Source: Brettanomyces bruxellensis (taxonomy: Eukaryota > Ascomycota > Pichiomycetes > Pichiales > Pichiaceae). From it: a stretch of DNA of 64,000 bases. The position numbers and the translations under genes are program-made. Shown here in pieces: positions 38,713-48,234 of the stretch. Under the pieces are notes generated by a model that saw only the letters and a program-made list of their open reading frames with translations, ran no database searches and was not told the origin of the DNA. Where the stretch lies: contig NC_054688.1 of assembly GCF_011074885.1 (NCBI RefSeq), forward strand, positions 992,001-1,056,000. Direction: 5' to 3'. Numbering within the stretch: the first letter of the stretch is position 1; each line of letters begins with the position of its first letter.

Positions 38713-40500
38713 CTAGTTGAACCCTTCACTGCCAATTTCCTGGTGGATCGCATCAATCTCCTTATTGAGGTCCTTTAAGTTATCATCCAATGCCTGTAGG
38801 TCATCAAACTTACGCTGCTTTTTGTATCTCTCGTGCAAATTTTCGATTGTGTACTTCTGTTCCATCAGAACCATGAGCTTCTCTCTTTTTAACCTGATCT
38901 CTTTTAACGTTAACTTCTTTGCATCACTGCTTGTAACATTTCCCTTGGCTTCTTTTTGCCTAGCTTTGAGCAGCTTTTCCTCATTGATCTTCTTCTTCTG
39001 GATACTTCTTAGTCTTGGCATATTCTCTTGTATGTAGCCAATCATCATAGCCTGCAAAGACTCACAGATTCGAATCTCACTTTGGCCGTCATCACCGCTT
39101 TTCTCCATCTGCTTGGTTCTTTGGCCAAACTGTTTCACCATCTGCTCAATTTGTGAGAAGTAGTTTATAAGTTTCGAGTCATCGGTACCTTTTTTTACGT
39201 TATCTATCACACCAGTCAAAGCTCTAAACTTCGTGTATGTCAAAACAAACTCGCTTCTTGCGAGCCTGATTTCATCTCTGTGGGAAAGCCGCTTACCAAA
39301 CAACACACGTTTGCATTTAATGCACATTCTTATGGACATGCTTTTTACCATTGAACTCTTGGGAAACCCGGCATCCAAGTTTCTGCTGTTGCTTACTTCG
39401 TCTGGCAAAGTAATGTCAAGCAGTTGGGCAATTATATCAATTGGAACAGCCATAGAACAGCCCAGATTGACATCATCACAAACTGCGAGGCCACAAATTC
39501 GACAGTGGTGCCGTCGGAGAAAGAATGTAAACTTTTTATGGCATACACTACATGCATTACTGGATGAACCCTCATTCCATGGTACCAACTCCTTTTCCCG
39601 AACAACATACTCGTTATAGCTCATTTTGCCATCATCAACCATTTTCAGGTAATCCACAAGCTTAAAAAGCCGATTTTCAAGGTTCAAATTGCTCAAACTC
39701 GACAGATCTGACTTTGTACTTCGGATTTTCCTATAGGATGAAGTGAGATCATGTTCTTTTCCTGTATTTGGCTGATTCCAACAGGGTCGCCCCGTAAAAC
39801 ATTCTATACACACACGGCACCACAACCCATGGGTCGGATCACTCTTGAGCTCCTTGTTGAGCTTCATCCTGTACATGGTATGCCAATCGCAGAAAAGCTT
39901 ACCACATTTTCGACAGTTTACCAGGCCATTTTTCAACCCAAGTTTCCTATTGCAGTGTGAATATTGGCAATAATCGTCACCTGTAGATTTTTGCCAGTGC
40001 GATCTCGGTATGGAGATCTTTCTCTTTCCTGTCTTCGGCAATATTTCACTGTTTAAAGAGGTGCTACTAGAATTTGGGTTACTGCTTCTAGCGGACATAT
40101 TTCCTTCGGAAGAACCAATAAAGCTCTCGATAATACTTTTCTTCACCCAATTGCCAAGATCAGCCTGAATTCCAATGGTTTCAGGCCCATCCTTCTTATC
40201 TTCCACTATTTCACCCGAATCCCCATTATTATCACTATCTAAAGAATGCTCATCATCCAAATGCTGGTTCAATTGCGTCAGAGTAAGCATTTTCTCCGAG
40301 CAAATGGGACATAGAATCTCAGTGCTGCCTTGCATATCGGACACATGACTTTCTATAGTGCCGATATTTGCCTTTGCCTGCTTTATAGTACCTTCATCAT
40401 TATTGTTATCAACCCTGTCATCTGAACTACTTCCAACATTACTTTTCTTTCCACTAACCGAATCACTATTCTGAACACCAAGAACTCGCCGCTTGATCAT
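38713..40500 (-). CDS. VAC1: Vac1/Pep7, FYVE-domain Rab5 effector
   Basis: The start is set to the ATG at 40500; upstream codons reach a stop with only a TTG available, so 595 residues. There is an N-terminal C2H2 finger (CPICSEKMLTLTQLNQHLDDEH). Two FYVE-type zinc domains follow: a degenerate one with YCQYSHCNRKLG...CRKCGKLFC, and a canonical one with CSVCHKKFTFFLRRHHCRICGLAVC. In the second, RRHHCR is the PI3P-binding signature. Coiled-coil Lys/Glu-rich helices form the C-terminus. Vac1 links Vps21-GTP, PI3P and Vps45/Pep12 in Golgi-to-endosome fusion. VPS9, which activates the same Rab, is at 12.6 kb. Confidence 0.92.
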   Translation of the reverse strand: MIKRRVLGVQNSDSVSGKKSNVGSSSDDRVDNNNDEGTIKQAKANIGTIESHVSDMQGSTEILCPICSEKMLTLTQLNQHLDDEHSLDSDNNGDSGEIVEDKKDGPETIGIQADLGNWVKKSIIESFIGSSEGNMSARSSNPNSSSTSLNSEILPKTGKRKISIPRSHWQKSTGDDYCQYSHCNRKLGLKNGLVNCRKCGKLFCDWHTMYRMKLNKELKSDPTHGLWCRVCIECFTGRPCWNQPNTGKEHDLTSSYRKIRSTKSDLSSLSNLNLENRLFKLVDYLKMVDDGKMSYNEYVVREKELVPWNEGSSSNACSVCHKKFTFFLRRHHCRICGLAVCDDVNLGCSMAVPIDIIAQLLDITLPDEVSNSRNLDAGFPKSSMVKSMSIRMCIKCKRVLFGKRLSHRDEIRLARSEFVLTYTKFRALTGVIDNVKKGTDDSKLINYFSQIEQMVKQFGQRTKQMEKSGDDGQSEIRICESLQAMMIGYIQENMPRLRSIQKKKINEEKLLKARQKEAKGNVTSSDAKKLTLKEIRLKREKLMVLMEQKYTIENLHERYKKQRKFDDLQALDDNLKDLNKEIDAIHQEIGSEGFN

Positions 40501-41186
40501 TAAAGTTACGTATGTGCTGAAGGAATAAACTCCTTTACCAATGACCTTTTTTCCAATATGTTGAATCTCTTGCAAATATGAGGAGGCAACTGATGCCAAG
40601 GAATAAATTTAGAGCTGGGAATCAATTCAAATCTCGACTTTTTTTTTCAAAAAATTGATGCATACCCGCGCTACGATTGATAACAACAGTGCCTGCTATC
40701 GCAGATACATGCAGAAAGATTACATACACGGTTTAATCGGATTCATATACTAAGAATATAACAACAAACAAAGAAGAAAAATATAAAAAGCAGATCGTAA
40801 TAAGACTATGCATGGCTCATAATAGCGGCAGTAAGGTGATGATAGAGAAAAAAAAATGAAAGGAAAGGAACTAATGAATCAGCTACGAAGGAATGTCATC
40901 AGTTGTTACCACACATAAGGGGGGGGGGGGAAGTGCTTTGTATCCATTAAAAAAAGCAGCAAGTAATGACATCTTCAGTAAATGCATGATTCATATGAGA
41001 ACTATGGCAAGAAGACAAGCAAATGGGGAAAGGGGAAAACAAATAAAAAGGATAAAACTGACTGCTTGTCTCCTCAGCAACAACAACATCATAATACACA
41101 AGGGAGATGAGTACATATATCGACACATCCGCCTTTTTCCCACACATCACACTGCCCACTTTCACGTAATAATTTGGACAAGCTGG
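40501..41186. other. Spacer between VAC1 start and GSK-3 stop, with a G12 run
   Basis: It contains the VAC1 promoter and the GSK-3 gene's 3' region. A 12-base G homopolymer at 40919-40930 stands out. A plus-strand frame (40893-41327) running into the kinase gene is not credible as a protein. Confidence 0.45.
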
Positions 41187-42431
41187 TCACTGCTCGTTAT
41201 GCGAATCCAACAACTCCTCATGGGTGTATGGAGTAAAATCATCAAGAGAGAAACCGAGATCTTCAGTGCTCCGGCTCCATTTCCAGTCGGGCACCAAACG
41301 ATGAACAAGCTCAGGTTGTACACTTAGCTCACGCTTGGTGAAGTTGAGAAGATCAGGAATGTTAATCTCGTTGTCAAGTTTGAAATTCCTGTAGTTAGGC
41401 AGCACCATAGAGGCGTTTTCTTGCTGCCTGAAGATGTCAAAGGCCTGTGAGCTCATGGCTTCAGCAGCAGTAAGCCTTCTAACGGGTGAGTACTCAAGCA
41501 CTGCAGCGAGCAAATCCACAACTTCGGTGTCGATACCTTTTAAGATTTTGTGGAGTGGTATAGGTTTGATTGTAGGGAATTTATGATCCATGTAGTTGGG
41601 GTTCATGGACTGGATCTCCTCCTTGGAAGGTGTTCCGAGTATTTTTATGATCTCCACAAGCTGGTCAATGCCGGATTCGCCCGGGAATAACGGCTGTCCC
41701 AAGATGAGTTCGGCTATAACACAGCCGGCAGACCATATATCAATCTTGGTTGTGTAGTTTCTTGCCCCAAATATGAGCTCAGGTGCCCTGTAGTACCTGG
41801 AGCAAATATACGAAACACTGGGCTGCTTAGGGTCCAAGATCTTGGCAGAACCGAAGTCACAAAGCTTGAGAATACCCCGGACGGGGTCTATTAGAAGGTT
41901 CTGTGGCTTGATGTCCCTGTGGCAGATTCCAAGAGAGTGTATGTAGTTTAGAGACCTGAAAAGCTGGTAGGAGTAAAGTTTGACCTCGAATAGCGGCATA
42001 GTTCTCCGCCTCGATATGTACCAATGGCTTGCATTGTATAAAGTTTCAGGAACGTACTCCAATATGAGGTGGAGGTATACCTCATTTTTGTCGTTGGTTT
42101 TATAGAAGTAGTAGAGCAAATTCACGATATTTTGGTGCCGAATAACACGCATGATCGCCAGCTCTCTGTTCTTAAACCTTCTATCCTGGAGGACTCGCTT
42201 GATGGCTGCCCGGCGGTTGTCCGGCAAGATGTTGATTTGGTAAACATAGCCAAAAGACCCATGTCCCACCATTGCACGCTGAGAAAATCTGAGCTTAAAT
42301 GGAAGATCATTATGTCCATCATGTGCATCTTCTTCGAATGATTGTAACACGGGTCCAGGAAAAGCCGAAGGATTAACTCTTGAGGGATGCCCCAAATGGC
42401 CCTGTCCAAAATGCTCTGAGTGGTTAGCCAT
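41187..42431 (-). CDS. RIM11: GSK-3 family protein kinase (Rim11/Mrk1 type)
   Basis: A 414-residue kinase. Motifs: glycine loop VGHGSFGYVY (about 55-64), Lys78 in AAIKRV, HRDIKPQN with catalytic Asp174, DFGSAK with Asp193, and the GSK-3 activation-loop SYICSRYYRAPE with autophosphorylated-type Tyr209. CMGC features such as RNYTTKIDIWSAGCV follow. The short N-terminal tail is His/Gly-rich. Yeast GSK-3 kinases control meiotic entry (phosphorylating Ume6/Ime1), stress response and proteolysis targets. Which S. cerevisiae paralog (RIM11, MRK1, MCK1) is the true counterpart cannot be settled here. An AT dinucleotide microsatellite (about 42507-42522) lies in its promoter. Confidence 0.9.
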   Translation of the reverse strand: MANHSEHFGQGHLGHPSRVNPSAFPGPVLQSFEEDAHDGHNDLPFKLRFSQRAMVGHGSFGYVYQINILPDNRRAAIKRVLQDRRFKNRELAIMRVIRHQNIVNLLYYFYKTNDKNEVYLHLILEYVPETLYNASHWYISRRRTMPLFEVKLYSYQLFRSLNYIHSLGICHRDIKPQNLLIDPVRGILKLCDFGSAKILDPKQPSVSYICSRYYRAPELIFGARNYTTKIDIWSAGCVIAELILGQPLFPGESGIDQLVEIIKILGTPSKEEIQSMNPNYMDHKFPTIKPIPLHKILKGIDTEVVDLLAAVLEYSPVRRLTAAEAMSSQAFDIFRQQENASMVLPNYRNFKLDNEINIPDLLNFTKRELSVQPELVHRLVPDWKWSRSTEDLGFSLDDFTPYTHEELLDSHNEQ

Positions 42432-43952
42432 TATATCACTGTGATGACTCTTTTCAATATATATGGATGTTGAGACGGTTGGAGCAAATGAGTGGCTGCA
42501 GATGATATATATATATATATATGTAAATGTTTATAGCCGCCTTCAAGTCTGCGTATTTTTTTTTAGATTTAGTATTCCTCCTTCTTCTAACGGGTTCTTT
42601 CGAGTGAATACTTGTGTTTCGATGGAAGAAAAAAAAAGTCGATGAAGATTAAAGTTGGACTTTGTTGCTTTCGAGTTTGCGGGGGACAGGAAATTGTTCT
42701 TTATTTTTATTTTTCCTGATATTTATTTTTTTTTGTCCTTGGTTTCCAAGATGGACGAAAGCAGGAGTTTTTTCTCTTGAAAAAGGACGATCAACACAAA
42801 CAAACAATTGAAGGTTGCAAAAAACAAATTAGAAGTAGATCAATCGATATCACTTGTTTAAAGAAACGGGAGAATATCCGGGCGTCAAAGTGAAAAGAAA
42901 ACCGGTACAAACAAGAAAAATAAAGGAAACAAAAAATCTCCAGTAAAGCAAATAAAGTAGAATTAGACGACAAAAAAATAAATGTGATTAAGTCTCCTAA
43001 GTCTCCTCTCTGCAGAGGAGAGAGGCCCGAAGAAAAAAAATGTCAAATCAAAAAATGAAGAGAGAGAATCCGGTCAGATGGACCGAAAAAAAGTTTGAGG
43101 GACGGCTTTAACAAAATGATTCAGACTGCCAATAGCTAGATTTAGATTAGTGTACACAAACAGGCTTGATAATGGCAACAACAATACTGTTTAACGCTAC
43201 ATAGATGAAGATGAGCGACTAGATGATACTTCCACTGTAAGCAGATCTTGCTTGTGGGTATGCTTGGTGAATTTAAGCGCCGGAATTTCATCTCATGATT
43301 TGTTAGGAGGACTTTTTCTTGCTCGAATCATAATCGTGCCATCAATCTTTTTTTTCCCCCTTAATGCACCTATACGGATTAACTTTTCTCATGCCACATG
43401 ATCAGGATGTACAATGAATGCTTTCAAAAATGCTGAGACTTCATGCATGCAGAAATATGAGTAATCTGCTAGTATTAGGGCTACTTGAAAGGGGAAAACA
43501 TAATTTGGCTGAATAATTCACATGTGGATAATTACCGCCCGGGTCACCATCAACTGAAGAGTAATTTTTTCTTCATCGAGAAAGATTTCATGCTTCCCCG
43601 CATTTTTTGTATTTCGTGAAATATTGCTGATTCTGCTGCGTTCGCAATATTTCAGAATGGTGGGGGCCATAGATACACTTCAAAAACCATTTTGCTACTT
43701 TGACAAGAAACGAAACCAAAGCCGGACTACCAAGGATTAAAGCAATGCCTAAATTTAGCTTAAATTGTCGTATATTGATACGTTGTTTAGATGTTCGCCA
43801 GAAAAACGCGATTTGCGCATCAGAGAGACGAAATAAAACCAGGAAACAGAATAGGAAGGAAAATCAAAAAAAAGTATAGTGTAAAGCAAAAAGAGGTAAA
43901 GATAAAATCTCGTGCGTTAAAGCTCGTAAAGTCATGCCTTAAATGTCATCAC
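42432..43952. other. 1.5-kb intergenic region between GSK-3 start and LPD1 stop
   Basis: It holds the kinase promoter with an AT microsatellite, many A and T tracts, and a short hairpin at about 43003-43023 (CCTCTCT/AGAGAGG around GCAGAGG) followed by an A-run. A frame at 43791-44054 overlapping LPD1 antisense is not supported. No RNA gene was recognised. Confidence 0.4.
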
Positions 43953-45546
43953 TCAGAAGTTGATTGGGTTGCCAAAGACAGTCATGGCACCTTCCTTGAA
44001 AGCCTCGGAAAGCGTTGGATGAGCATGGCAGACTCTGTAGATGTCCTCGCATGAAGCACCGTACTCAATGGCCAAGTTGGCCTCTGCAATCATCTCACCG
44101 GCATTAGGACCGATGATGTGGACACCGAGGACTCTCTGGGTCTTGGCATCAGCGATAAACTTGACGAAACCATCAATGTCCTGGACAGTCTTTGCTCTGG
44201 AGTTGGCCAAGAATGGGAACTTACCGGTCTTGTACTCAACACCGGCCTCCTTCAACTGCTCCTCGGTCTTTCCGGTCCAGGCGACCTCTGGGTGGGTGTA
44301 CATGACGGATGGAATATTGTCGTAGTTGACGTGGCCGAATCCGGACTTCATGTACTCGACAGCGGCGATACCTTCATCCTCAGCCTTGTGGGCCAACATA
44401 GGACCAAAGGTGCAGTCACCAATGCAGAAGATGTGAGGCACCTTGGTCTTGTAGTCGGAGTCGATCACCACACGGCCCTTTTTGTCGAAGTCCAAGCCGA
44501 GCTTCTCGACGTTCAAGCCCTTAGTGTATGGCTTTCTGCCGACGGCAACCAACAACACATCGGAGTCGATGGACTCGGTCTTGCCGGACTTTCCATCCTC
44601 GTACTCAACCTTGACGGTATCCCCATTTCTGGTACCCTTGGTGACCTTGGCACCAAGCTTGAAGTTGAGACCTTGCTTCTTGAGGATCTTTTGGATGTTC
44701 TTCGACACCTCAGCGTCCATTCCAGCACCTCCGATGGACTTCTGGAACTCCAAGATGGTCACCTTGCTTCCCAATCTGTTCCACACGGTACCCATCTCCA
44801 AACCAATGATACCGGCACCGATAATTGTCATTGTCTTTGGGATCTCCTTGAGGGCCAACGCACCTGTCGAAGTCACAATTCTCTCTTCGTCGATCTTGAT
44901 ACCTGGGAATGGTGTACTCTCAGAACCAGTGGCGATAATGATGTTCTTGGCCGACAAAACAGCCTCCTCGCCACCCTTGATAGGGTCAACTTTGACGGTG
45001 TGCTCGTCAATGAACGATCCGTTACCCTTGTAGTACTTGACACCGTACTTCTTGAACAACATCTCAACACCACCTGTAAGTTGCTTGACCGCCTTGTCCT
45101 TCTGCTTCATGATGTTGCCCAAATTAGGCTTCACTTCGCCCGGAATGTCAAGTCCACGCTCTGCACCCTCTTTCTTCACACGGTTGTAGAGACCCGAGTT
45201 GTAAAGAAGCGACTTCGATGGAATACATCCCACGTTCAAACACGTGCCACCGAGTGCACCTCTTTTTTCTATACATGCAGTATCGAAACCTAACTGCGAG
45301 GCCTTGATGGCGGCAACGTAACCACCTGGACCACCTCCAATGATAACCACATCATGCGATTCTGTAGTGAAAAAACGAGTGGAAGAAATGTGATTGTTAG
45401 TACTAGTCAGGCATGAAAGATGCAGCTTGAGGATTATGACTCAATCGCTGCCGGGTGAGAGGAAAAAAAAACATATACATACTCTTTGCAGCCTCGAATG
45501 CAACTCTGGCTGAGGAAAAGAACCTTTTCTGGGAGAGTCTAAACAT
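43953..45546 (-). CDS. LPD1: Dihydrolipoamide dehydrogenase, mitochondrial (two exons)
   Basis: Exon 1 is 45483-45546 and exon 2 is 43953-45361, joined to 1473 nt (490 aa). Exon 1 encodes the presequence [21 protein letters not shown], basic and hydroxylated. Exon 2 begins at the mature enzyme: [17 protein letters not shown] (FAD), the redox-active disulfide in [13 protein letters not shown], an NAD-binding [28 protein letters not shown], and the active-site [10 protein letters not shown] near the end. It is the shared E3 of pyruvate and 2-oxoglutarate dehydrogenases and of glycine cleavage in the matrix. Codons are strongly biased to C/G-ending forms, which leaves long spurious antisense frames. 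Confidence 0.97.
45362..45482 (-). other. LPD1 intron (121 nt)
   Basis: The donor GTATGT starts at 45482, the branch point TACTAAC is at 45402-45396, and the acceptor CAG ends at 45362 (35 nt from branch A). It falls within codon 22, just between the targeting peptide and the FAD domain. Confidence 0.95.
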
Positions 45547-46918
45547 TTTTTTGTTTGTTTGTGTTTAATTAATGGTGCGAAATATATGGTGCCTGCTGAC
45601 GAGCTATAATTGATAATATGTCAAGACAAACGAAGAATACACAGCAAAAATTGTCTCTGTCGGTTAGATAATCGACTCAATTAACCTGGCTATGTACTTT
45701 AAATGAACGCAAGTAGGTAGGAAGAAAGAAAAAGACAAATGAGTGAAAAGAGAGAAGGGAGAGGAAAAAAAGAGAGTGAGCATACATGGAGCGGATCGAT
45801 TAGGATCGAGGTGATAAATACGGTAGTTTTTTTTTTATTTTTCCCCCTAACTTTTATTTTATTTCATTATTTTTTATTTTTTTTACTCCCCAATTGTCGG
45901 GAACGGAAAATGAGGCATGATAAAAATAATGGAGAAAGCCAGAGATTGCGGAAATCAGGGGATAGGAGAACGAGGAAAGCGAAGGAGAAAATCAATACGT
46001 GATATTATTGTTCCCGCTTCGGACCAGAGCAGGACATTGAAGGTCCGCCATCTGGCAAAAAAGACAAAGCTTTTTCCATCGATGAATTTTGAATAAGGGA
46101 AAATAAATTATACACGAGGATATGCGGGGCGCGTGGGGATTTAAGTATACTGGTTGCAGTAAATACCACAACCTAGAATTAAACGCTGGGATGGGATTTT
46201 AGGCAGGCATATTGTCTACATGTTAAGAAAAGCATGTCTCATGTTGGCCAGTACATGATCTTGAGCTACAAAGGACTCGAGAAACGTATAAGGAAGAGAC
46301 CAGGACTGACATATAATATGGTGTGAGTGTATACCGAGACCCTGGACGGAGTATATTGGGAATATAGTTTTATGGAAAAGACCGATCCGAGAGATAGACG
46401 CTATACCAGACGGTCGGGGATGCGAGGATAAGATGAAAGAAAAAAAAGAAAAAGAAAATGAACGGAGTCGAACCCGCAAATAAGAATGTGGAGTGGTCCA
46501 AACCAGAAATTAGGGTGGAGGAAAAATGGGGAAAAAAAACTTTTTTCAGCCACCGGGCGGGAGAACAGACATGCTGCCCAGTCCATGAGAATTGGCAGGC
46601 GGGATTGTCGGACAATGGCCACCCCACAATTTCGCTAGAAATTCAAACACACAGTCGTGGGGCAGGACGGTGGGGTGTCGGACAAATATTATGGAATGAA
46701 GCGGAAGGTAAAAAAAAAAATAAAAGGTCAGCATTATCCTGGAGCATCATTTTTGGTGTAGCGAAGTATTCAAATCATGTCTGGCCCTAACTATGCGGAC
46801 AGATTACAGTCAAGACGACGAAATCGTTCAAAATATGTATAATATATAATTGCTAATTGTTGCCCGTCTATTCAGACATCCAATGCTCTAAAATGTGCCT
46901 GCATTATATTTCCTTTCC
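45547..46918. promoter_or_regulatory. LPD1 upstream region / IMO32 downstream region
   Basis: The region is 1.37 kb with T and A tracts and several dyads. CGGACC at 46020 pairs with GGTCCG at 46042, and there is a cluster of TGTCGGACA palindromes and CACCCCAC arms at 46604-46685 (listed separately). A 110-codon frame at 46458-46790 overlaps these and has no recognisable protein character. A TTCGA-containing string at about 46450 does not fold into a tRNA T-arm. Confidence 0.45.
46604..46685. promoter_or_regulatory. Paired TGTCGGACA palindromes with CACCCCAC/GTGGGGTG arms
   Basis: ATTGTCGGACAAT (46604-46616) is a perfect 13-bp palindrome. Its TGTCGGACAA core recurs at 46676-46685. Just inside each lies one arm of an inverted repeat: CACCCCAC at 46620-46627 and GTGGGGTG at 46670-46677. 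CGG-containing palindromes are typical of zinc-cluster regulators. The factor is unknown. Confidence 0.45.
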
Positions 46919-47914
46919 TCAAGAAATGTCTTCCTTGTAGCTTATCCATTCTGCAACCGCAGTAACAAACTCATGTGGCTTTTCACTGATTAACCAGTGG
47001 CCCGCATCCACATCGTAGACCTCAAACCTCGGGAAAAACTTGGCTATACTATTGAGAAAGTTGTCTGCCACATAGGGTGACTTCTTTCCCCGGATAAACA
47101 AGGCTGGCTTAGACCACCTGCTATAATCACTATTGAAAGGCCAGGCAGAAACATTGTCTAGTGTTTTTGCCAGAACATCAAGTGCCACCACACATCTGTA
47201 CCCACCATCTTTACTTGGCTTCATGTTCATCAAAAGAAACTGCCTGATGACTTTATTGCTTTCAACTTCTGCAAGTACACTGTCACATTCTCTCAGAGAC
47301 TTGAGACTTCTGTTGGCTTCTATTTTCTGCAATTGCCTGACATACATGCCAAACTTTGAGAAACCTGTTGCACCCGCCGTGAAGTCAACAGGTGCATTAT
47401 CAACAGGTATGAGTAACGAGCACAATTTTGGTTTACGGAGGCACACTGCCATTGCAGCTTTGGCACCCATTGAGTGGCCTATAAGAATGGGATTTTTCAA
47501 CTCGTGGTCTTTGATGAATCTCTCAACATCAGCCCCCATTGCCGGATAGTCCATTCTGCCGATGTGTGGAGAAGCGCCGTGGTTTCTGAGATCAAGGCAG
47601 TACACATCTCTGTCCAACATCAATGCTAGTTTTTTCGATACCGTCCGGTTATTACTCTTGCAGCCAAATAATCCATGTAGAAACACAATAGGTGGATTTG
47701 CCGAACTGAACACACCAGGAGGAGAATGCTTATCATAGGCTAGCTTGACCGTCTCTATATTATCTGACAGAATGTCATTGTTTGCCTCCGAATGTGCCAG
47801 AGAGCTTGGGGTCCCATCATATGACACCTTCCTTATTTTGGTAAGAGGTAGAAGACGACATAATAGATTGGCCCGTGTTAATGATGCAACTTGTGTGTAC
47901 TTGGGCAAAAACAT
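46919..47914 (-). CDS. IMO32: Mitochondrial alpha/beta hydrolase, Imo32/Eat1 (ABHD11-like) family
   Basis: The start is the ATG at 47914; the longer frame to 47965 needs a TTG. The 331-residue product begins with a basic mitochondrial-type N-terminus. The hydrolase fold shows PPIVFLHGLFG (oxyanion region), DLRNHGASPH, the nucleophile elbow GHSMGAKAA with Ser148, and DAGHW near the C-terminus carrying the catalytic His. S. cerevisiae Imo32 (YGR031W) and the ethanol acetyltransferase Eat1 share this layout, so the enzyme may be an esterase or may make ethyl acetate in mitochondria. Sequence alone does not separate these roles. Confidence 0.82.
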   Translation of the reverse strand: MFLPKYTQVASLTRANLLCRLLPLTKIRKVSYDGTPSSLAHSEANNDILSDNIETVKLAYDKHSPPGVFSSANPPIVFLHGLFGCKSNNRTVSKKLALMLDRDVYCLDLRNHGASPHIGRMDYPAMGADVERFIKDHELKNPILIGHSMGAKAAMAVCLRKPKLCSLLIPVDNAPVDFTAGATGFSKFGMYVRQLQKIEANRSLKSLRECDSVLAEVESNKVIRQFLLMNMKPSKDGGYRCVVALDVLAKTLDNVSAWPFNSDYSRWSKPALFIRGKKSPYVADNFLNSIAKFFPRFEVYDVDAGHWLISEKPHEFVTAVAEWISYKEDIS

Positions 47915-48117
47915 GGCTTTAAGCTTGTATGAACTATACTTTGGATCGGGCCGAAAACTTAACAAACGTGAATACGGAGGCTCTTGTCTGAAGGAAGAAC
48001 AGAAATTGCATGAAAGGAGCGATCAAACTTCCTGACCATTGCATATTAATGAGAGGGAGAAGATACGAGACAATACAAGACGATCGACCGTCACCGGCTC
48101 TACTATATCATGGACAA

Positions 48118-48234
48118 TTTTTTTTTGAATTTTTTTTGAATTTTTTTTTGACTTTTTTTTGAATTTTTTTTGAATTTTTTTTGACTTTTTTTTGAATTTT
48201 TTTTGAATTTTTTTTGACTTTTTTTTGATTTTTT
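48118..48234. repeat. Helically phased T-tract minisatellite
   Basis: Ten T8-T9 tracts are separated by GAA, GAA, GAC in strict rotation (three rounds), then GAT. The basic period is 11-12 bp and the higher-order period about 33 bp. A-tracts spaced close to one helical turn bend DNA or exclude nucleosomes. It lies 204-320 bp upstream of the IMO32 ATG. Confidence 0.85.

Noticed and set aside
40893..41327. 144-codon plus-strand frame crossing the G12 run into the kinase gene
   Set aside because: Antisense overlap with a conserved kinase and no protein character.
44118..45293. 391-codon frame antisense to LPD1
   Set aside because: Long only because LPD1 has biased codons that avoid stops in the antisense frame. 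The Leu/Val/Asp/Gly-rich translation is typical of such shadows.
46440..46475. Possible tRNA T-arm (GGGTTCGACTCC on the minus strand)
   Set aside because: The flanking five bases do not pair into a T-stem, and no D- or anticodon arm is found within tRNA distance.
46458..46790. 110-codon ATG-started frame in the LPD1/IMO32 spacer
   Set aside because: No motif or plausible fold, and it overlaps dyad elements. Could be revisited if homologs appear.
47915..47965. TTG-started N-terminal extension of IMO32 (also MRM2 31094-31156, TDP1 32612-32629, VAC1 40501-40599)
   Set aside because: These extensions need a TTG initiator. For IMO32 and MRM2 the first ATG gives a plausible mitochondrial presequence; for TDP1 and VAC1 the first ATG is simply the first standard start.
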